Positions 1 through 7,082 are shown, numbered from the stretch's first letter. The stretch is DNA of 11,719 nucleotides from an uncultured Flavobacteriales bacterium (GCA_937925455.1 CALEWF010000046.1:1-11719), one strand, 5' to 3'. A program made the numbers and translations. Notes: generated by a model from the sequence alone, not told the origin.

Positions 1-2
1 TT

Positions 3-293
3 TCAACTCCATTATACGTATTAGCAATAGATTGGGGAAGATGGATTGCAACAAATAATTTATTTACATTAATTTTACTTGGTAGTATTCTAAAAAATAA
101 AGAAGACAAATATAGGTATTCTATAAACAGAGTCAGAATGAAGAAATTTATAAGATTTTCAATATTTATATTTTTTTTAGTTGTAAATTTTTCATTTAAA
201 ATGCCTCACTATAACAAAGGTTTAGAATTAAGTAATATATCTAAAAACATAATGAATAAAGTTACTTCATCATATAAAATGATAAGAGATTAA
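3..293 (+). CDS. C-terminal fragment of a membrane protein, possibly O-antigen/polysaccharide polymerase (Wzy-like)
   Basis: An open frame enters from the left edge and ends with TAA at 291-293, giving 96 residues of a protein whose start lies outside the window. Near its beginning it carries AIDWGRWI (about residues 8-15); a D-W-G-R-W stretch near the C-terminus is one I associate with Wzy-type polymerases of surface-polysaccharide clusters. A hydrophobic segment follows (about 19-29), then a basic stretch (KNKEDKYRYSINRVRMKK), a second hydrophobic helix (about 54-68) and a polar tail. It is the only gene on the plus strand and is visibly more AT-rich than the rest of the window, as is common for horizontally acquired O-antigen genes. 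It converges on the MBOAT operon. That it is a real coding end of a membrane protein is fairly safe; the polymerase assignment rests on one short motif. Confidence 0.5.
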   Translation, partial: STPLYVLAIDWGRWIATNNLFTLILLGSILKNKEDKYRYSINRVRMKKFIRFSIFIFFLVVNFSFKMPHYNKGLELSNISKNIMNKVTSSYKMIRD

Positions 294-402
294 AACCAGA
301 TTTTTTAGAGGCATACAAAAAGATAAAGCACAATTGTAACCACTGCTACATAAAAATTTTAACCACAAGGAACAAAAAAACACAAAGAAGCTATGATGCG
401 GA
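294..402. other. AT-rich convergent intergenic spacer with an AC-rich stretch
   Basis: Noncoding DNA between the plus-strand gene end and repeat copy 1. Positions 361-390 contain an A/C-rich tract with the pattern AACCACAAGG, an A-run, then CACAAAG. From memory it resembles ACCACAAAG/ACACAAAG-type intergenic tracts scattered in Bacteroidota and Chlorobi genomes, but I cannot verify that here. No GC-rich hairpin with a T-run follows the plus-strand stop codon, so no classical intrinsic terminator is visible. I see no small gene that I would defend. Confidence 0.4.
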
Positions 403-566
403 TTCACCTGTTGCCCTAGTCTGCTGCGGATGGTAGTGGAAAGCCCGCAGGGGCGAAGCCCACAGGGCACGGGGTAGCGGGGCTGAGGGTACGAAGACAC
501 CGCTACCCCGATGCCATGTGTGGCTGAGCCCCGAGGACTTGTAACGAACAGCCGCTTAAGCAGCCT
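403..566. repeat. GC-rich structured intergenic repeat, copy 1
   Basis: This 164-bp block is nearly identical (about a dozen differences including two single-base indels, counted by eye) to 7083-7246, in the same orientation. It is sharply richer in G+C than its flanks. It folds into consecutive hairpins: GTGG(436-439)/CCAC(460-463) enclosing GCCC(443-446)/GGGC(451-454), then a long stem 466-480 with 500-515. It begins 34 nt past the MBOAT stop codon when read in the minus-strand direction, between convergent genes. The frames across it change amino acids between the copies, so it is not a coding repeat. Its nature (REP-like mobile unit, 3'-UTR RNA, terminator) is unknown to me. Confidence 0.85.
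466..515. other. Main hairpin of repeat copy 1
   Basis: CGGGGTAGCGG (470-480) is perfectly complementary to CCGCTACCCCG (500-510), giving 11 bp around a 19-nt loop. The stem continues past a single bulged A (511) with GGCA (466-469) pairing TGCC (512-515). The equivalent pair at the base of copy 2 is T-A instead of G-C, a compensatory change. No T-run directly follows on either strand, so it is not a textbook intrinsic terminator. Confidence 0.8.
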
Positions 567-600
567 ATTGTGAATACGCTAATAACAAATCTGAGATAAA

Positions 601-2622
601 TCAAAACTGAAAATAAATAAACGCTTGCAAATCAGAGGTAATGAATTGATAAATTAAAAAAACAACAAAGACTACACCCAAGGCTTGAAACACAGGATGT
701 GCATGGATGAATGCGTGACGGTATTGGGTTTTGATTCTCACTGGTAACCAATGTATAATCATTCCAATAAGAAACATAACAAATACTTCCCAGTGATTTT
801 CCATGATTTTTATACTTGCATCCCAACTCCAGTTCGTCATCAATTGATTCCACATTCTGCCAGCTAATTCCATTCCATCGCCGGTATTTTTAATATCGCC
901 GGCTCTGAAAAATAATCGAGTAAACGAAATGAAGGTAAATGTAAAGAACACCTTCCACCCAACAGCCAACCAGTGATTACTTTTTTCGTAAGGTGATATT
1001 TTTTTCCAGCCTTTGTATACAACCAAGGCTAATCCGTTTAATGCGCCCCAAATTACAAAATTCCAGCTGGCACCATGCCACAAACCGCCAATTACCATGG
1101 TAATCATCAAATTGATGTTAGTGATAATTCCATTCTTAAATGAAGGAACAACCATGGCTAATACAAGGGTAACAAGAGAAAATACAGTAAATACCAAAGC
1201 TACTTTCCACCAGTGATCCCCAGAGATAAGAACTACAAATAAAATAATTACCATACTCCACAACCAGGTTCCAACAGAGCTTTTACGATTTCCACCCAAG
1301 GGGATGTATAAATAATCTTTTAACCAGGTGCTAAGTGACATGTGCCAACGCTTCCAAAATTCGCCCACATTTCGAGCTTTGTAAGGCGAATTAAAATTAA
1401 CCGGAAGGCGAAATCCCATCAATAAAGAAACCCCGATAGCAATATCGGTATATCCTGAAAAATCGGCATACACCTGCAAGGAATAGGTAAAAAGCGCCAT
1501 CAATACTCCAAAGCCGGTGTAATTTTCCGGATAATCAAACACCCGGTCAATAAAATTTACTGCCATGTAATCGCCAATCACCATTTTTTTCAACAGTCCA
1601 TTTAAAATCCAGAAAACAGCCAATCCAAATTCATAGCGGGTTACGTGATATTTTTCATAAATCTGCGGTACAAATTCATTAGCCCGAACGATAGGACCGG
1701 CGACCAATTGCGGAAAATATGCCACATAAAACGCAAAATCGCTGATACTTCGCACTGGCTTAATTTGCCGGCGATACACATCTACTGAATAGCTAATGGT
1801 TTGAAAGGTAAAAAACGAAACCCCCACCGGTAGCAGGATTTCGTCTATATCGAAATGGGTGCCTAAATACCCGTTGCTCCAATAAGCCAGCCAATTGATT
1901 ACCTGGTAATCGGTATGAAAAATCTGATTGTAAGCATCGGTGAAGAAGTAAGCATATTTAAAATAAATTAAGGTGGACAGATTAAAAAAAACACTCAATC
2001 CCACCCATGCATTCCGCTTGAATTGTGTATAGGTTTTATCGAGTCGAAGCCCAATAAAATAATCTGTAATGGTGCTAAATATAAGCAGCAGAAAAAACAA
2101 TCCGCTGGTTTTGTAATAAAAAAACAAACTTACTACCCCCAGAAAAGCATTTCGCATACCGATTTTTTGATAAACCGAAGAATAGATGATTACTACTACG
2201 GCAAAGAACGCCCAGAAATAAAACTTAGTAAATATTAAGGGCGATTGAGGATTAAAAACAAAAATATCTCCCAAATCAAAAAACATGTGATGCAATATCG
2301 CTATTGCAAAAACACTAACAATGCCGCTTATTGCGGTAATCAATACCTGCTGTATTCGGGATAATTGCGAATGCAGGTAAGTTTCGCGGTAATGTTGAAT
2401 TAACAATACCAGCAACACAGAAGGAAATAATAATCCCACGGAAGAAAACAACGTACCTGCCGAAACTGCTATGGCAAACAAACCTTTCATCCAGGTTTTA
2501 TGAGAAAATATTGCAAGAAGTATAATCCAAAAACCATAATATGCCAGCAACGGAATCAAAGAAAATTCATGGGTCGTTACTGGACCTAAGTATAACATTC
2601 GATGTAGTAATTCCAGATTCAT
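601..2622 (-). CDS. MBOAT family membrane-bound O-acyltransferase (AlgI/PatA-like), N-terminally extended
   Basis: Polytopic membrane enzyme of 673 residues, expected to move an acyl group (probably acetyl) from a cytoplasmic donor across the inner membrane for transfer to an extracytoplasmic polymer. Signature blocks in order: PVGVSFFTFQTISYSVDVYR (265-284), FPQLVAGPIVRA (303-314), YADFSGYTDIAIG (385-397), EFWKRWHMSLSTWLKDYLYI (421-440) and GGLWHGASWNF (512-522). His516 in the last block is the conserved MBOAT catalytic histidine, and His427 is the other family-conserved one. Ordinary AlgI-type proteins run roughly 470-520 residues; here the AlgI-like start aligns near residue 122 (FNPQSPLIF), leaving about 120 extra N-terminal residues with several hydrophobic helices. 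Its ATG lies 3 nt after the stop of the upstream SGNH gene, indicating translational coupling. It is the last gene of the operon. The family is certain; the substrate (peptidoglycan, exopolysaccharide or other) is inference. Confidence 0.93.
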   Translation of the reverse strand: MNLELLHRMLYLGPVTTHEFSLIPLLAYYGFWIILLAIFSHKTWMKGLFAIAVSAGTLFSSVGLLFPSVLLVLLIQHYRETYLHSQLSRIQQVLITAISGIVSVFAIAILHHMFFDLGDIFVFNPQSPLIFTKFYFWAFFAVVVIIYSSVYQKIGMRNAFLGVVSLFFYYKTSGLFFLLLIFSTITDYFIGLRLDKTYTQFKRNAWVGLSVFFNLSTLIYFKYAYFFTDAYNQIFHTDYQVINWLAYWSNGYLGTHFDIDEILLPVGVSFFTFQTISYSVDVYRRQIKPVRSISDFAFYVAYFPQLVAGPIVRANEFVPQIYEKYHVTRYEFGLAVFWILNGLLKKMVIGDYMAVNFIDRVFDYPENYTGFGVLMALFTYSLQVYADFSGYTDIAIGVSLLMGFRLPVNFNSPYKARNVGEFWKRWHMSLSTWLKDYLYIPLGGNRKSSVGTWLWSMVIILFVVLISGDHWWKVALVFTVFSLVTLVLAMVVPSFKNGIITNINLMITMVIGGLWHGASWNFVIWGALNGLALVVYKGWKKISPYEKSNHWLAVGWKVFFTFTFISFTRLFFRAGDIKNTGDGMELAGRMWNQLMTNWSWDASIKIMENHWEVFVMFLIGMIIHWLPVRIKTQYRHAFIHAHPVFQALGVVFVVFLIYQFITSDLQAFIYFQF

Positions 2623-2625
2623 AAA

Positions 2626-3954
2626 TTATCGTTTATAGGAAGCGGGCTGATACATCCTTTTTAAATGATATTCATAATGCTTAAGCAATGCTTCAAACAA
2701 CAAATCGCCCATAAGTTTGTAACCCGGTATAGTAAAATGCACCCGGTCTGATTTTCCCAACCCGTGCTTCATCCATATTTCCATGCTTTCCAACCCTCCC
2801 ATCACGGTAAAAAAGTCCCACACGGCCAAGTTCATTTCTTTAGCCAATTTGAGCATAGATTCTCTGACTACCAGCCCATTTTTATTCACGTAATACTTAC
2901 GCCGGTATTTTTTGTAACTATCATTATTGGTAATGAGTAAAATGGCTGTTCCGGGCGAAGCTGCACTGATGGAATCAATCAATTTTCGATAATTATTTTC
3001 AAACACCGCAGGGTTAAATTCTTTCCCGGCAGCATCATTAATACCAATTCCCATGATGACCAAATCGGGCTTTATTTCACGCATGTGAACCGGTAGCAAT
3101 TGACAACGCAAATAGGAAGATGTAGAAGCCCCATTCACACCAATGGCATGATAGGTTATGCCCGGGTCTTCGTTTTCAAGCTGAATTCCAAACAAAGTAT
3201 AGCCCCATTGCAATGAATCTGTTTTTTTAAATTGCAGCGTTAGCTGTTGATAATACCGATCAAAATAGATATCAGTAATGCCTTTGTCTAATTGTTTTTT
3301 TATCAAATAAGTGGCATTAGTATCAGGTAGTATAGGAATAACAGAAAACATGGATGAATCTGCCTTGTGAAAAATACGAAGGTGATTAAAATCGTAAGCC
3401 TGATAGTAATCTGTTTTCAATGAAATTGAAATGCTGGATGAGGTATCACGGGTAGTAACTGAGATGCCTGTTAAACCCAGTTGGCAAAATTTATCGCGTT
3501 GGGTATTTTTACATGATTCCCATTTACCGGTAGAATTTACTACATAGTTGTATGGATTGTTTGTACCTGCCACTTTGTAGGGAAATACTAATCCACGGCT
3601 CCCTTTGTTTGACGGATAAAAATTACTAAGCCTTTCACGTACCCTTCCTGAAATGATATCCGCCTGTACGTGCGACCCTCCCATGTGAACAATGTTGATC
3701 TTTCCTTTACCCTGAAAAATCAATTGATCCAGTTTTTTGTAAAAATTCTGCATATCACTGCTGTCGCCCGGAAAAATCAAACCATTTTTTTGATATTGAA
3801 TAAATGGATAGGTAGATCCCATGTAAGGATAATCATTCACCTGCCCCCAAATACTGTATGATAAACTAACATATACCATCAACCATAACGCATTCAGGCA
3901 TGTTTGAAACACCATCTCGAGGTATGAGATATAATTCACAGGCATACTATTCAT
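2626..3954 (-). CDS. SGNH/GDSL hydrolase-fold protein, probable acyl-transfer partner of MBOAT
   Basis: A 442-residue exported or membrane-anchored protein with one hydrophobic segment near the N-terminus (about 15-36). SGNH blocks are clear: block I HMGGSHVQAD (90-99) with nucleophile Ser94, block II around IGVNGAS (271-277), block III MGIGIND (301-307) with Asn306, and block V DRVH (403-406) giving Asp403 and His406. The usual GDS of block I is GGS here, but the Ser and the downstream catalytic pair are intact. The first ATG overlaps the preceding stop as ATGA (3951-3954); later ATGs at 3945 and 3915 are possible starts, but coupling favours the first. In known systems (AlgJ/AlgX, PatB, DltD-like) an SGNH-fold protein finishes acyl transfer outside the membrane after an MBOAT has delivered the group. 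That role is inferred from context; a deacetylase role cannot be excluded. Confidence 0.85.
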   Translation of the reverse strand: MNSMPVNYISYLEMVFQTCLNALWLMVYVSLSYSIWGQVNDYPYMGSTYPFIQYQKNGLIFPGDSSDMQNFYKKLDQLIFQGKGKINIVHMGGSHVQADIISGRVRERLSNFYPSNKGSRGLVFPYKVAGTNNPYNYVVNSTGKWESCKNTQRDKFCQLGLTGISVTTRDTSSSISISLKTDYYQAYDFNHLRIFHKADSSMFSVIPILPDTNATYLIKKQLDKGITDIYFDRYYQQLTLQFKKTDSLQWGYTLFGIQLENEDPGITYHAIGVNGASTSSYLRCQLLPVHMREIKPDLVIMGIGINDAAGKEFNPAVFENNYRKLIDSISAASPGTAILLITNNDSYKKYRRKYYVNKNGLVVRESMLKLAKEMNLAVWDFFTVMGGLESMEIWMKHGLGKSDRVHFTIPGYKLMGDLLFEALLKHYEYHLKRMYQPASYKR

Positions 3955-5405
3955 TGCGCCGATGATTCATTTAAAGCTTTTATGCGTTTTTCCAAACGAT
4001 ATTCATTGTAGTCGTTGATGAGTGCTTCAAAAAATAATTCGGCAATTTTTTCAGCACCTTTGGTTGTAAAATGAATATAATCAGCACCGGCTAATCCCTG
4101 CTCTACCCATGAAGGCATAGAATTAACACCCCCCATTACCTCCAGCATATCCCAATATGCACCATGGGCATCAAAGGTGGCTTTTTTCAAAGCATCACGT
4201 ACTTTTTCAATATGTGGATACGACTGCATTTTTCCATCTATGCGTTTAGACATATCAGCCAACCCAATAACAATTACCGAAAGGTCTTCTTTCATACTTT
4301 TAAGCCATGTTATTTGCTCATAAAACTTTTCTCCATAATCCATGGCGTTTTTTTCATCATTGATAGAAGGCATCATGTTACCACCAAACTGAAGAATAAG
4401 CAGTTTTACATTAAGTAGTTCAAAACTTTTTTTCAGTAAGGCAGAATCTGCACGAGTAAAAATGGTTCCGGAACATCCACGCATAGGCATATTATCTACT
4501 GCCACACCCGATTTTCCATCCAACGCAATTCCATACACTTCCGTTGAACCACCACCATTAAATTGCAAAGTGATGGATTTTGGAAAAGTATCCAATTCCC
4601 ATTCCAACAATTGCAATCCGCCGGGTTCTGCTCTTTTACTGCCATAGCCTTTGTTGTTAGTTGAAAGCGATACTCGGGCTGATGATTCCAAATTACCAAT
4701 GAGCACCCGTACCTTGGTTATCAACCGTGCCCGCTCATACGCCTGATTGCTTACGTTAAACGTAATGGATGCACTTTCTTGATATTTACTAAAATTCAGC
4801 ATAACTCCATAGCGGCGATGAGTAGCCCGCAAGGATGTATCTATTCCCCAGCAGGCATAGCGTTGCCAGTTTTCTGATGAAATTTGTCGGATAGCCGTTG
4901 AGGGGATAATCTGTACAGCCGGTTGTAAACCAGGTCCCGAACCACCAAAGCGTTGCTGCAACTGTTCGCGTACATATCCTGTGATGCGATCCATTTCAAT
5001 CTGCGAATCGCCATAATGTAATATGCGAAGAAAGTCTCCTTGTTTATCTACGGTTTCCAATGCATCAAAAAAAGAATGCAATATAGATTTATCGTCATGA
5101 GGATAATGCAACCGGCTTGGATTGGTGCGGCTTATTTCGCGAAATGCCCGTAAACTGTCTTCTAACGAATTCAACTCTTTGAGCAGCAACGTATCTTTTT
5201 CACGATGAAGAATGGAATCAATGTTAGCATATTGTATCGTATCTTTTAAAAAAAATTCCTGCACCGATGGAAAACGTAATGAAAACTGATTGGTTAGTTT
5301 AATTCCACCCGGAAACAAATAAGTAAATACCAGCATAAGCCCTCCCAGCAATACAAAAACAACAAGCAAAAACCACAATACACGAAGGGGTGAAATTGTT
5401 TTCAT
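3951..5405 (-). CDS. Membrane-anchored SGNH/GDSL hydrolase-fold protein, paralogue of the next gene
   Basis: A 484-residue protein with an N-terminal signal anchor (hydrophobic about 8-30), a polar charged linker likely to be helical (about 60-95), then an SGNH domain. Block I is ILHYGDSQIEMDRI (128-141) with Ser134, block II lies around RGCSGT (309-314), block III is LQFGGNMM (338-345) with Asn343, and block V is DYIH (442-445) giving Asp442 and His445. A beta-rich segment of about 150 residues sits between blocks I and II, as in the neighbouring paralogue; it resembles the inserts of other Bacteroidota proteins of this class. The two genes share the same ending pattern (HFT-x-x-G followed by LxFEAL and a polar tail), so they are probably an old tandem duplication. 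It starts 8 nt after the LysM gene and overlaps the next gene by 4 nt. The expected location is the periplasmic face of the inner membrane. Whether it is a transferase or an esterase is unresolved. Confidence 0.83.
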   Translation of the reverse strand: MKTISPLRVLWFLLVVFVLLGGLMLVFTYLFPGGIKLTNQFSLRFPSVQEFFLKDTIQYANIDSILHREKDTLLLKELNSLEDSLRAFREISRTNPSRLHYPHDDKSILHSFFDALETVDKQGDFLRILHYGDSQIEMDRITGYVREQLQQRFGGSGPGLQPAVQIIPSTAIRQISSENWQRYACWGIDTSLRATHRRYGVMLNFSKYQESASITFNVSNQAYERARLITKVRVLIGNLESSARVSLSTNNKGYGSKRAEPGGLQLLEWELDTFPKSITLQFNGGGSTEVYGIALDGKSGVAVDNMPMRGCSGTIFTRADSALLKKSFELLNVKLLILQFGGNMMPSINDEKNAMDYGEKFYEQITWLKSMKEDLSVIVIGLADMSKRIDGKMQSYPHIEKVRDALKKATFDAHGAYWDMLEVMGGVNSMPSWVEQGLAGADYIHFTTKGAEKIAELFFEALINDYNEYRLEKRIKALNESSAQ

Positions 5406-5413
5406 GTTGAATT

Positions 5414-6841
5414 TTATTTTCTTTTAATTTTAAGAATCTGCCCCGGATGAATCAGATTATTTTTAATGTTATTGTTCTTAATGAGGGTTTCTTGCGAAAT
5501 GCCAAACCGGGAAGCTATTCCATATACCGTTTCGCCTGATTTTACTTTGTAGGTAATCCACTCATCGGATGAAGATTGATTTGTTGCAGGTTTTGTTTCT
5601 TGTGTGGTTTTAGGTTTTTCTTCCACCACAGTTTTTTCAACCGGAACCGTTACTTTTTTCTTTTTAAGGATGATGAGTTTTTGCCCTACATAAATATGGT
5701 CTCCTTTAATGTTATTCCACGTTCGTAAGTCATTGACTGAAACCTGAAACTTTTGAGCAATTTTACCTAAGTTATCACCTTTTACTACCGTGTAAGTAGT
5801 TTTTTGTTCTGTATAAGTTTCTTTTATTTCTTTGGTGGTTTGTGAGGCAGTAACCTCCGTATTTTTTTCCGTAATAGTTTCCACCGTTTGCTCTTTTTCT
5901 TTTGGCACTTCAATAATAACAGGCTTTACAAGCTGTTCTTCTGCTTCATTATAATTTTCATAAAGCAATAATTTATCTTTAGGAATACAAATTTGATAAT
6001 TCGGCTCAGCAGGAACAATTCCTAACCGATACACGGCATTCCACCGCAAAAATTGCTCAGCCGGCACATTGAGCCACGAAGCTAAATTGATAAGTTTTAC
6101 CGGTTTACTCTTGGCTTTTACCCATATCAAATCAGGTTCTGATATAGATTTTTGTATCATATCATAATCCCGATAATAATTTACCAGATAAATCATAGCA
6201 ATCAGGTTTTGATACAGATATTGGGTGTTAGGTTCAGTTTTTTCATATACTCCCCAAAATTCCGGGCTACCATTGTTACGCTTGATGGCAGCATTTACTT
6301 CAGCCGGACTTGAGAAAAATGCCAATGCCGTAAGCCCCCAATGATTATAGAGCTTTTGTAAAAACACCAAATGCTCAATGGCGGCTGCTGTTGAACGTTG
6401 AATATCCCGCCGTTCATCCATCCATTCATTCACTACTAATCCATAACGTATAGCTGAAATATATTGCAATTGCCAAACTCCACTGCCTCCTGTTTTCCCG
6501 GTATAAGTAGGGTCGAGGCCTGATAATGCCAAAGGAATGTATTTACAGTCAGAAGGCAATCCTTTGCTCCATAATTCTTTTTCTATAATGGGCAATATTT
6601 CGGCGGCACGTGCTAAAATTCGCTGCGACTCTTCGCGATTTTGATACATTTTTTCTTTAATAAGTGCCTCTACCCCATCACGTACATCAAGCGGAAAATT
6701 TTTTTCAACTTTTTTTAACCGGTGATAAATTACTGAATCAACTTCCTGAATGGGATCAAAAAATGCATACGCTTGCATGTTAATAAACAAGCCAAAAGCC
6801 ACCAGCACCCAAAAGGATTGTTTGTTTGCGTTGCAATTCAT
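5414..6841 (-). CDS. MltD-like lytic-transglycosylase-fold protein with LysM repeats, probably catalytically inactive
   Basis: A 475-residue secreted protein. The signal peptide covers about 1-26 (hydrophobic core 10-21, likely cut after AYA). An SLT-type domain spans about 75-225: it keeps KYIPLALSGLDP (100-111), GGSGVWQLQ (118-126), RYGL (132-135), DERRD (142-146) and ST-AAA, which match MltD-like proteins closely. However, the family's catalytic Glu (in the ESAFNP-type motif) is Leu106, and the conserved AYNAGP motif reads AFFSSP (174-179). A divergent LysM-like unit follows (about 246-287), then a Glu/Lys/Thr-rich linker, LysM at about 350-392, a second linker, and LysM at about 431-473 reaching the C-terminus. 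LysM binds N-acetylglucosamine-containing glycans such as peptidoglycan. As the first gene of the MBOAT operon it may anchor the acylation proteins to the wall. Domain architecture is sure; the loss of activity is inferred from the motif changes. Confidence 0.85.
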   Translation of the reverse strand: MNCNANKQSFWVLVAFGLFINMQAYAFFDPIQEVDSVIYHRLKKVEKNFPLDVRDGVEALIKEKMYQNREESQRILARAAEILPIIEKELWSKGLPSDCKYIPLALSGLDPTYTGKTGGSGVWQLQYISAIRYGLVVNEWMDERRDIQRSTAAAIEHLVFLQKLYNHWGLTALAFFSSPAEVNAAIKRNNGSPEFWGVYEKTEPNTQYLYQNLIAMIYLVNYYRDYDMIQKSISEPDLIWVKAKSKPVKLINLASWLNVPAEQFLRWNAVYRLGIVPAEPNYQICIPKDKLLLYENYNEAEEQLVKPVIIEVPKEKEQTVETITEKNTEVTASQTTKEIKETYTEQKTTYTVVKGDNLGKIAQKFQVSVNDLRTWNNIKGDHIYVGQKLIILKKKKVTVPVEKTVVEEKPKTTQETKPATNQSSSDEWITYKVKSGETVYGIASRFGISQETLIKNNNIKNNLIHPGQILKIKRK

Positions 6842-6979
6842 TTTTCAAAGATTGAATAATCCGGGCTGGAATAAAAGATGGGGTTGGCAAACTTTTCAAC
6901 GATTTAATTTTAAAAAACAAAGCGAATACAATCTTAATAATTTTTTTTGATAAGGGGGGCGGCCGCGTGTTCCTCTCTT
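6842..6979. other. Upstream region of the LysM-SGNH-SGNH-MBOAT operon
   Basis: AT-rich leader in front of the operon's first gene, expected to contain its promoter when read on the minus strand. I found only partial matches to the Bacteroidota -7 box TAnnTTTG (for example TCGCTTTG and AAAGTTTG) and no convincing pair of boxes, so no promoter is placed. The part beyond about 6955 is abruptly GC-rich and belongs with the cruciform. Confidence 0.35.
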
Positions 6980-7077
6980 ATGCAGCTGGGGTGCAGGCAA
7001 GCATCACTACGGCTGCGGGGGCTTAGTGCCCCTCGCCTCCTCGCCTTAGTGCTGCTAACCTGCACCCGGCGCTGCAT
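6980..7077. repeat. Large imperfect inverted repeat (cruciform/RNA arm) next to repeat copy 2
   Basis: Nested complementary arms close on one another over 98 nt: ATGCAGC (6980-6986) with GCTGCAT (7071-7077); GGGTGCAGG (6989-6997) with CCTGCACCC (7059-7067); AGCATCACTA (7000-7009) with TAGTGCTGCT (7047-7056, one mismatch); and an inner hairpin GGGGC (7018-7022)/GCCCC (7028-7032) with loop TTAGT. Only 2-3 unpaired bases separate successive outer stems. This part has no counterpart beside copy 1. It is strongly GC-rich against AT-rich flanks and lies immediately left of the shared repeat, so it may be the missing half of a fuller element. Confidence 0.75.
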
Positions 7078-7082
7078 ACCGC

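Noticed and set aside
270..500. Minus-strand 76-codon frame across repeat copy 1
   Set aside because: It starts within the repeat (GTG) and runs into unrelated AT-rich DNA. In the part shared with copy 2, three substitutions change the residue each time (Tyr/Cys, Pro/His, Thr/Ala) and copy 2 stops much earlier. This is not the pattern of a coding sequence.
466..515. Hairpin of the repeat as a rho-independent terminator
   Set aside because: The stem is strong but its loop is long (19 nt) and there is no T-run directly after it on either strand. A role in transcript ending remains possible but is not the classical kind.
6842..6960. Bacteroidota -33/-7 promoter for the LysM operon
   Set aside because: Only one-mismatch versions of TAnnTTTG occur, and none has a TTG or TTTG at a convincing distance, so no site was placed.
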